Of a DNA stretch of 64,000 bases, positions 56,669-64,000 are shown one piece after another. Origin of the DNA: Cornus controversa. Its lineage: Eukaryota > Streptophyta > Magnoliopsida > Cornales > Cornaceae. Position 1 is the stretch's first letter. Each line of letters opens with the position of its first letter. The position numbers and the translations under genes were made by a program. Under the pieces are notes generated by a model. The model had not been told where the DNA came from, ran no database searches, and saw nothing but the letters and a program-made list of their open reading frames with translations. Location: contig CM048845.1 of the NCBI GenBank assembly GCA_026545225.1, positions 63,907,033 to 63,971,032 of the forward strand, in the 5' to 3' direction.

Positions 56669-58810
56669 TCTTAGATTATATGTTGTATATTAGGATTTTT
56701 TTCTCTCACCACTCACCTAACCCTATTCCATATATAGGGTTACTTGTTCTCTATTCATACGGTCATACCTTATCTTATAAATAGGTTTGTGTACATTGTG
56801 TATTCATTCATTCAATGCAGAGATTAATCATGTTCTCTCTTTATTTATCTCGTAATTCTAACACGGTATCAAAGTCAGGGTTCACAAAACCCTCATTTTC
56901 TTCTTCCATTAATTAATTTCTTGGTGATGTTACAACAATTTGTCAAAGATCACACATCTTTTGTCCGATGTCAAAAACAGGACTTCCAGATGTTCTGTCA
57001 CTGTTCCAATCATATCATACAAAATCTCAAATACAGATAAATCTGTCGCCACCAGAATCAATTGAAAAAAAACCACCACGTGCCGCCAAAAGTTTTTGGC
57101 ATTCTGCTCGCTCTAACGACTGCTCACACACACCACATCAGCAATCACATCGTCAACACAAACACGTCAGTGCCAGACCAAGGTTTTTATGCCACGTCAT
57201 CAAGAACCACATCAGTAAGATGCTATGTTAGCAGCCACATCATCTAACACGTCAGTACATAGACAACATTTTGTCCAACTACGTTAGTGTCACGTCAACA
57301 ATAGTACTGAAATTTTTTAAACAGGCTTATCCCACATAGTTTTTCGCATTGATCTTATATTTTCAATATGTTTCATTATTGGGGATTCACAAAATGAAGT
57401 TACTCATCCCATTTATGTTATTCTTGATAGGGACAATTACTCCTTTCAGAGTCAATCGATGTGTAGCTTCCTTAAAGGCCGTAAGCTATTGTCTTACATC
57501 ATTGGGGATCGTAAGCCACTAGTTTCAATAAAAGAAGAATTGCCAGATGTTTTTCTTTTTTGAGTTGAGGATTGGGATAGCAACAATCACAAGATCATTA
57601 CATGGCTCCGCAACATAGCAAATCCTTCCATTGATATAGAATTTGGTTGCCAAAGAAGTCTGAGATATGCTTGCATTTCAATACTTTGGCTATAATGGCG
57701 CTCGACAATATCAGTTAATGGTTCAGCTTTACAGTCTCAAACAAGAATCAAGTCAGTGCATTAATGAATTTTTTGCTTGTATGAAATACATTTGGGACCA
57801 ACTAGCTCTTTTAGAACCATCATGGGAATATGTTTTAGCAGCCACGAAACTTTTGGAGTACCGTAATTAGCTTCACCTTCACCAATTCCTAATGAGTCTT
57901 CATAGTGATCGTGAACCTCATTCGCGATGGTACTTTGTATTGACAGTTGGTTGTCAGTCTTGTATATCTTACTGTCACCCGTTTAGACATTTATCATATT
58001 GTTCATGTACTCAACCAGTTCATGACTGCACTGAGATCCACTCACTTTGCTGTTGTGTTTCGTATCCTTCGATATATTAAGGGAACTATACTTCATGGAC
58101 TTTATTTCACTTGTCAATCACCATTTGTACTTCGTGCTTATGCGGATGCTGACTGGGTAAGAGATTTTACAAATCGTCATTCTACTACAGGATTTTGCTT
58201 CTTCCTTGGTGATTCACTTATCTCTTGGCTTAGTGAAAAGCAGAAAGTTGTTGTTTGGTCTAGTACAGAAGCAGAGTATAGAGCACTTACTAATATTATT
58301 TCTGAGCTTTTGTGGCTATGATGGCTTCTTCAAGACATGGGAGTTTCTTCATCTACCTAGTACTCCTATATATTGTGATAATATAAATGTTATTCGGATT
58401 ACACACAACGATGTATTTAATGAGCAAACAAAACACATTGAAATTGGTTGTCATTTTGTTCGTCATCATCTTCTTCAGAATGCCTTATAGTTGCAATTCA
58501 TCACTTCAAAATATCAAACAACAGATATCTTCACCAAATCACTACCACCAGGCCATTTTTAAGAGCTTATCTCTAAACTTAAGATGGCTTTGTATAATCC
58601 ACCGTATGTTTGAGAGGCGTTGTTAGATTATATTATATGTTGTATATTAGGGTTTCTTGCTCACCATTCACCTAACCCCATTCCATATATAGGGTTACTT
58701 GTTCTCCACTCTTACTTTGTTCTATAAATAGGCTTGTGTAGATTGTGTATTCATTCATTCAATACAGAGATTACTCATCCTCTCTCTTTCTTTCTCTCAT
58801 AATTCTAACA
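56669..58810 (+). mobile_element. Ty1-copia element with large internal deletion
   Basis: 5' LTR 56669-56863 and 3' LTR 58621-58810 (190 bp), the latter TGTTAGATT...ATTCTAACA; the 5' LTR start is mutated (tc for tg). The primer site cggtatcaaagtc is at 56864, and 'tgagaggcg' precedes the 3' LTR. Between them gag is followed directly by the RNase H end of pol; protease, integrase and most of RT are missing. It is a non-autonomous derivative. Confidence 0.88.
57395..58620 (+). pseudogene. Copia gag and RNase H remnants fused by deletion
   Basis: Gag part about 57395-57870 (LDRDNYSFQSQSMCSFLKG; QYQLMVQLYSLKQESSQCIN, with WDQLALLEPSWE). From about 57960 the pol tail begins (HVLNQFM; ILRYIKGTILHGLYF; YADADWVRDFTNRHSTTG; SSTEAEYRAL; ELLWL), then the C-terminal KHIEIGCHFVRHHL and FTKSLPP. 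Stops occur near 57562, 57868, 58321 and 58490. In intact copia elements about 1,000 codons separate these parts. Confidence 0.85.
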
Positions 58811-60354
58811 CTAACAAAATGTCACAGATGCGTAGCACACTAGGTGTGTGCTGAGTGATATTGGGTTCAATAATTGGATAAGAGAACCCCACAGTATTAG
58901 AGTTTCTTAATAGTTGTTCTAAGTTAAGGCACAAACATGAGGGGCATGCCATGCCTTGATCAACTAAGGATTGGCACAATTTGCTTGACAGTGGCATGTT
59001 CATAAATAAGTAAAAGATTGAAGGACGATTGTTATAAGCTTGGATGGAGCCTTGCACCTTGTCTTAGGAAAGATGTGGGAGGATTTTAGTGACCAAAGGC
59101 CGCCATAGTTGGGGTGCAGTGACACATGGCTCCCATAAATTCTTTGTGGTGTGTGGTATTTTATTGGCAAAACAACAAAGGTGTTTAACTCATTCTGATA
59201 ATTTAATACTCTTTTTTGGACTCAGTTGGTTTTAGTGTGTGGAACCATATGGGTATGGCACGGTGAAGGCTTTTGACAGATTGGTATAGTGTGTCACATC
59301 ATCTGTGGACAAGACCTGGTAATGGCATTTGGGTGTGGTTAAGGCCATAGCCTTTCACAGACTCTAGCTATGAGCTGGGCATGGCTAGCGTGCAATAATT
59401 AATGGGTGTTCCTCAGATGTTATTAGTCTGTTGTGTCTATGATGCCTTAGTATTGGCTAAGACAAGTCCCTCTAATCAAGTATGAGCATGTGGCGATGGT
59501 TAAAGATGTCTTCAAGATAGATTATGTGGCACATGTCTGTGAGCAGACCAATGCAACTGCTATTCACTTGTGGCGTGGGTAGTTAAATTTATTTGCTTAT
59601 TGGTTGCCTTTCTTAGCAGTTAGAGTTGTCAATTACAAACCCTTTGGTGGCTTTCTCGAATTAGCAAAACTTAACCTAAAAGTTAGAGGGTTCAATTGTA
59701 TTATGTGTTGGTTAGCATTGATTTCTAGCAAGTATATGGCAGTTAGGTTTGTCAAGTATAATTTTGTGTGTTGTCTAGACACGACACAACAATTGTGGGC
59801 AATTTGGTTTGAGACCTATATATACTACTATACTAGGGCATTTTTTAATAGACATTGAGTGGTGTGTATGTGTTTGCACCAAAATCTGGATTTTTCTAAA
59901 TTATTATACACATTAAGGGCCAAATCAGCAACAATAGCATAAGAACGCAAGGAGAGTAAAATAACCGATTAACATCAAAACATCACAATCAATCCCAATA
60001 GTTATTCAATGGCCTATCTTCGAGGATTAGTTGAGGAGAAAGTGGAGTCATGAGACATGTGTTAAGTACAAAATTGGTCATCTAAAGTAAGAGAAACTTC
60101 ATATAATTGCCTCAATTTCTTATAATTGTCCAAGTGAAGTGACCAATTAATAACAACTAATTTACAACGACTGATTAACAATGAGTAATACACAAATGAC
60201 CCCTATTCTGGAACAACGATTACTAGTGGTAACATACGATTTTGCACAAGCTTTATTGACTTGGTCAGAGTAATTAATACAACAACAGCATGGGCAAATT
60301 TTCAAGGAACATAGGGACATGTGGTGAAAAAGAAATTGACACATGAAGCCACAA
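58811..60354. other. Intergenic DNA, unassigned
   Basis: Less AT-rich than its surroundings and full of g/t-rich phrases ('ggcatggctagcgtgcaata', 'gtggcacatgtctgtgagca'). No frame longer than about 90 codons, no family motif and no LTR or inverted end found. It may be the decayed interior of an old retroelement. Confidence 0.45.
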
Positions 60355-61244
60355 TTGTCACACCCCGAATTCTCATACCCAGAACGGTACAAGAACTCAA
60401 GGGTGAGGAATTTATTCATCAACCTATTCATTGTTGATCACACTCTGATACCAAGTTGTCACGCCCTAAATTTTCATAACCAGAATGGTGCAAGAACTCA
60501 AGGGTGAGCAATTTATACATCAACCCATTCATCATTAATCACGCTCTGACACCAACTTGTCACGCCCCCTGAATTCCAATACCCAAATCGATATAGGAAA
60601 GGGATGTGATTAAATTGAAACTCATTATATATTATCACTCCTTATGTAATACCCTGCTCCAACACATGGTATGATATTGTCCGCTTTGGGTCATAGCCCG
60701 CACGGTTTTGCTATTGGGTTTACCCCAAAAGGCCTCATACCATTTGAAGAGAATATACTACATATAAGCACATCCCCTTTTCCACACCCAGGCGATGTGG
60801 GATTGAGCACCCTGTACCCTGTCAGTATGGTAGCTCAGCCCAATATTTGTCTTCGCACCCGCCCACTCACACCCGTCCACAAGGGTTACTACAATCCACC
60901 CCCCTACGAGGCCCGACGTCCTCGTCGGCACACTTCTTCCGGCTGGGTTCAGGCTCTGATACCAACTGTAATACCCTGCTCTAACACATGGTATGATATT
61001 GTCCGCTTTGGGCCATAGCCCGCACGGTTTTGCTATTGGGTTTACCCCAAAAGGCCTCATACCATTTGAAGAGAATATACTACATATAAGCACATCCCCT
61101 TTTTCACACCCAGGCGATGTGGGATTGAGCACCCTGTACCCTGTCAGTGTGGTAGCTCAGCCCAGTGTCTGTCTTCACACCCGCCCACTCACACCCGTCC
61201 ACAAGGGTTACTACACCTTAACTTTATTCACACTCTGATACCAT
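60355..61244 (-). repeat. Three tandem ~101-bp units, each with an LTR tip and primer-binding site
   Basis: Units start ttgtcacRcccc at 60355, 60456 and 60557. Each ends with cactctgatacca or a close variant, the reverse complement of tggtatcagagtg. Read on the minus strand each is primer site, leader, then gggcgtgacaa, the edge of a gypsy-type LTR. Unit 3 is split by the TRIM at 60645-61215; without it the unit is about 112 bp. Confidence 0.75.
60645..61215 (-). mobile_element. Very compact TRIM, 571 bp, complete, perfect TSD
   Basis: Two 249-bp LTRs, 60645-60893 and 60967-61215, differ at only a few bases. Minus strand: TGTAGTAACCC...GGTATTACA. The 73-bp interior (60894-60966) holds only the primer site ttggtatcagagcc and, on the other side, a polypurine tract (aggggggtggat). 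Perfect 5-bp duplication CCTTA at 60640-60644 and 61216-61220. The size fits TRIM/Cassandra-like elements, but I see no 5S-rRNA-like segment in the LTR. The open frames across it (115 and 124 codons) are by-products. Confidence 0.93.
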
Positions 61245-61890
61245 GTTATCATGTTTGTAGTCCCACTACTGGGACCCTCATAAGACACCCAAATAATCTA
61301 ACAATCTAACCCAGCTCAAACATCACTTCAAGTGCTGCAATTAATCAAAAGTGAAGCTTCGATTAATCAAAGTATTGCGATTAATCACACTTATTGCGAA
61401 ACTTCTATCAAAACATCCAAGTTTTTTACACTTAAATGTGGCTAGATATTCGATTAATCAAAATATAGGGTTCGATTAATCAAAGTTTCGATTAATCAAA
61501 ATCATGGTTTCAATTGATTGCAACCCCATCTGCAGGAGTCCTCATTTCCCTATCCTTGAACTTCAAATGCTCATTTATTGCCGCAAACCATTCTCACATC
61601 TTAACATACATCCATACAAGTTTGTACATGACCGCAAAATGCATAAACATCAACTAAATCATGGAATATTTATCAATTGAACAAAACACCATTTATACAT
61701 CATTCTCTTGTCCAAATAACAACATTCAAGGCATAAGTGCCTATATACAATAAGTCAAAACATAAGTCTCCTTACACATTTTTAATTGCATCATGTCCAC
61801 ATTTCGAATGTGCATAACACCAAAACAACAAAAAAAGGTACTTATATCACTATACCCTACTCACGGTTGATCACCATCGACAACCCTCGT
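61245..61890 (-). other. Probable 3' LTR/UTR zone of the gypsy element, with repeated cgattaatcaaa words
   Basis: Lies on the 3' side of the minus-strand gypsy pol. 61340-61530 holds about seven copies of cgattaatcaaa-like words. No LTR border could be fixed. Confidence 0.45.
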
Positions 61891-61899
61891 CTTGGGTCC

Positions 61900-63117
61900 T
61901 GACGACCCAAAATTTCAAAATGAGTCGAATGACTCATAAAACTCTCCGGACCTCTAAACAAGTCCTCACATATGCAGATCACATTTATAACATGTGCAAA
62001 TCTATTTATAATCCCATTTTGGAGAATAAAAAAAATGAATCTCTACAACCTCACCACCTTAGGAGATTTCATCCCAAAAATCAAACATACTTTGTGAAGT
62101 ATACAAGTCTGGGTACTTGGAGTGAACTTCTTGTTCCCGTTCCTAAACAGCTTCTTCCATACTGTGGTGCATCCACAAAATATTGACCAAAGCAATGGTC
62201 TTACCTCTCAACACTTGATCTCTAGTGTCAAGAATTTTTAGCGGTTGCTTCTTATACGACACATCTTTCTCAACCTCAATGTCTGTCCAACTCAGCACAT
62301 GTGATAGATTTGGTTTATATTTCCTCAATATAGAAACATGAAAAATATCGTGAACACCTTCCAATTGTTATGGCAAAGCTAATTGATAAGCAACTTCATC
62401 AATGCACTTTAAAATTTCAAGGGTCCAATAAACTAGGGCAATAACTTGCCACTATTTTCAAACTTTATCAATCCTTTGCATGGAGAAACCTTGAGAAACA
62501 CATGGTCTCCCACCTCAAATGACAAAGGTTTCCTCCTTCGATCGACATAGTTTTTCTGTCTACTTTATGCCGTAACCAACCATTGCCGGATCAACTTGAT
62601 TTTCTCCGTAGTCTCATGGACTATATCCGATCCCAAGGTAGTTGTCTCCCCTACCTCGGTCCAACAAACTGGCGACCAACATAACCTTCTTACTCCACTA
62701 ATGGCAAATGATCTTCTTAATTTCTTTCAAAATAGAAGATACAAACCTTTAACATATCCTCCAATATCTGAATGGAACGCTCCGATTGACCATCAGTCTG
62801 AGGATAAAAAGTTGTACTACAATGTAACCCTGTGTCAAGGGCTAACTGAAAACCTTGCCAAAATTATGAAGTAAACCTAGGCTTCCTGTCTAAAACAATA
62901 GATATCGGGACACAATGAAGCTTCACAATCTGCTCCATATATAACTTACTAAGTTTGTCTACACCATCCATTATCCGAATAGGCAGAAAATAAGATGTCT
63001 TAGCAACCTATCAACTATGACCCAAACGGCATCATGTCCTTTCTATAAAATCGAAAGCCCCATCATGAAATCTATAGTGATATGCTCTCATTTCTATTCC
63101 GCCACTAGCAATGGTTG
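61900..63117 (-). pseudogene. Ty3-gypsy pol 3' part (integrase and C-terminal domain), decayed
   Basis: Minus strand, right to left. About 62880-62720 encodes ALDTGLHCSTTFYPQTDG followed by QSERSIQILEDMLK, the integrase core end (PQTDGQSER) of gypsy elements. About 62520-62400 retains fragments of KVSPCKG and LIKFENSGKL. 62364-62143 encodes GVHDIFHVSILRKY and ILDTRDQVLRGKTIALVNILW, the conserved integrase C-terminal region of Tekay/Del-type elements. Stops and frameshifts interrupt it repeatedly. RT and upstream domains are not seen; at 63118 another LTR starts. Confidence 0.85.
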
Positions 63118-64000
63118 TGTAAGGACCGTGACCATTTTTGGTCGATTTTCTTAAATTTTTGTTTAATTGTCATATTAGGACTTTAAATGATCTTATATGT
63201 ATTTTAAATATAGAATGTGTGTTTAGATAACGTATTTAAGGTTTTGGTAAATTTTCAGAAGATTTGGAGGAGTTTGACTTTTCAGTCAAACTGGGGCCCG
63301 GAATGTGACTTAAATGGGCCCAAAAATTTAAAAAAAATTTGAAACTATTTATTTTTGAGAATGGCATAGATGAAATTTTTAGAGAGTAGTGGAAGTGATT
63401 TAGAGGCTGTAGGAGTTTTTGAAATTAAAAACGGAGTTCAGAAAGGTACGTTAAGTGGCTCGGGGGTATTTTGGTCTTTTTGCGCCCTAGATGCTTTTAA
63501 AACATATGGCTGAGAGAGTCCCAACCATTTCTCATAGATCTCTCTCTCTCTCTCTAAACATTTCCCCCTTCTTCTCTCTTCTTTCTCTCTAGATTTCGGA
63601 AGCCTTCGAGCGTGATTCAAGCTCCGCCGAATAAGGGAGATACGTAGGGTACAACTAGGGCTTCCCTTTGAACCGATCAAAGTTGTGGTTCGATAAAGTT
63701 GACATTGCTAAGATTTTTAGAAGTGCTTGAAAGGCCTTCATTTTCAAGGTAGAGATGTCTAACCCATAAAGTTTGGGAATATTGGTTGTCTATGATAACC
63801 AATTGGTTATGTGGAGTAATTACATGTTTTTCAATGTTCAAGCATGTGATTTTATGGTTGGTTGATGCAATTTTATGTTTATAAATGTCTTAGAGAAATT
63901 TATAACCATGTTGGAATTGATTTATGAATTTATTTGGTGGATTCATGTGTAATCGTGAAGGTGACTCTTATGTGTTTGATAAATTGCTTTAGAAACATGT
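63118..64000 (+). mobile_element. 5' part of an LTR (Ty3-gypsy type), cut by window end
   Basis: Starts TGTAAGGACCGTGACC right after decayed gypsy pol; such a start is typical of Tekay/Del LTRs. It carries a CT-rich tract (63538-63595) and a leader-like 'ctccgccgaataagggagat'. The right end is outside, so it could be a solo LTR or the 5' LTR of an element. The flank before it, ggttg, is the candidate target duplication. Confidence 0.55.

Noticed and set aside
60671..61132. Open frames of 115 and 124 codons on opposite strands
   Set aside because: They lie across the LTRs and interior of the 571-bp TRIM; the same frame is repeated in both LTRs. Automatic annotation often reports such frames as proteins, but no family or codon pattern supports this.
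60645..61215. Cassandra TRIM with 5S rRNA-like LTR
   Set aside because: Size fits, but I could not find the 5S internal promoter words (for example ggatgggtgacc) in either strand of the LTR, so the specific family name is not justified.
1..64000. Biosynthetic cluster, immunity or other multi-gene system
   Set aside because: Only two host genes (arabinokinase and a DUF1218 protein) are present, with no functional link visible. Everything else is repeats or spacer.

Overview
This is nuclear DNA from a flowering plant, most likely a eudicot: it is AT-rich, its gene has many GT-AG introns, and Ty1-copia, Ty3-gypsy, TRIM, SINE, RTE, hAT, Mutator-like and Tourist-like elements are packed inside introns and between genes. 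I found no bacterial or viral gene system. The species cannot be told from the sequence.

Genes. (1) On the + strand, 2407-34021 holds the last 15 exons (611 codons plus stop) of an L-arabinokinase gene (ARA1-like, GHMP kinase family). The exons for its N-terminal part lie left of the window. 1,836 coding bases are spread over 31.6 kb because introns have swollen with repeats; one intron alone is 14.1 kb. (2) On the - strand, 35799-36829 holds a complete three-exon coding region for a 187-residue four-helix DUF1218 membrane protein, with a probable 5'UTR intron and a TATA-like box at 37386-37393. The two genes converge, 1.8 kb apart. A dead antisense copy of a cohesin cofactor PDS5-like gene lies at about 27930-29290, inside an arabinokinase intron.

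Repeats inside the arabinokinase gene. Intron 7 (11586-25718) is a nest. A transposon with very long inverted arms (12644-18590) carries two tRNA-type SINEs and a minus-strand solo LTR; that LTR in turn carries a small TRIM-like LTR element with a perfect CCTTG target duplication. Downstream, a duplicated RTE/LINE 3' tail has one copy split by a 5-kb dead Ty1-copia element, while the neighbouring copy preserves the empty site. Other introns hold solo LTRs, a Tourist-like MITE and homopolymer tracts.

34-64 kb. This part is mostly repeats: a 713-bp hAT-type element with an 8-bp TSD; a tandem duplication of several kb in which only the first copy carries a 1.3-kb solo LTR; two short Mutator-like elements with 9-bp TSDs; three more Tourist-like MITEs; a three-fold 296-bp tandem repeat that has captured a MITE end; an internally deleted copia element; a 571-bp TRIM with only 73 bp between its LTRs; a decayed minus-strand Ty3-gypsy pol; and, at the right edge, the start of another LTR.

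The value of the window is in its stacked insertion history, which gives relative dates for many elements, rather than in a new multi-gene system. All family names come from reading motifs and termini; no database search was run.
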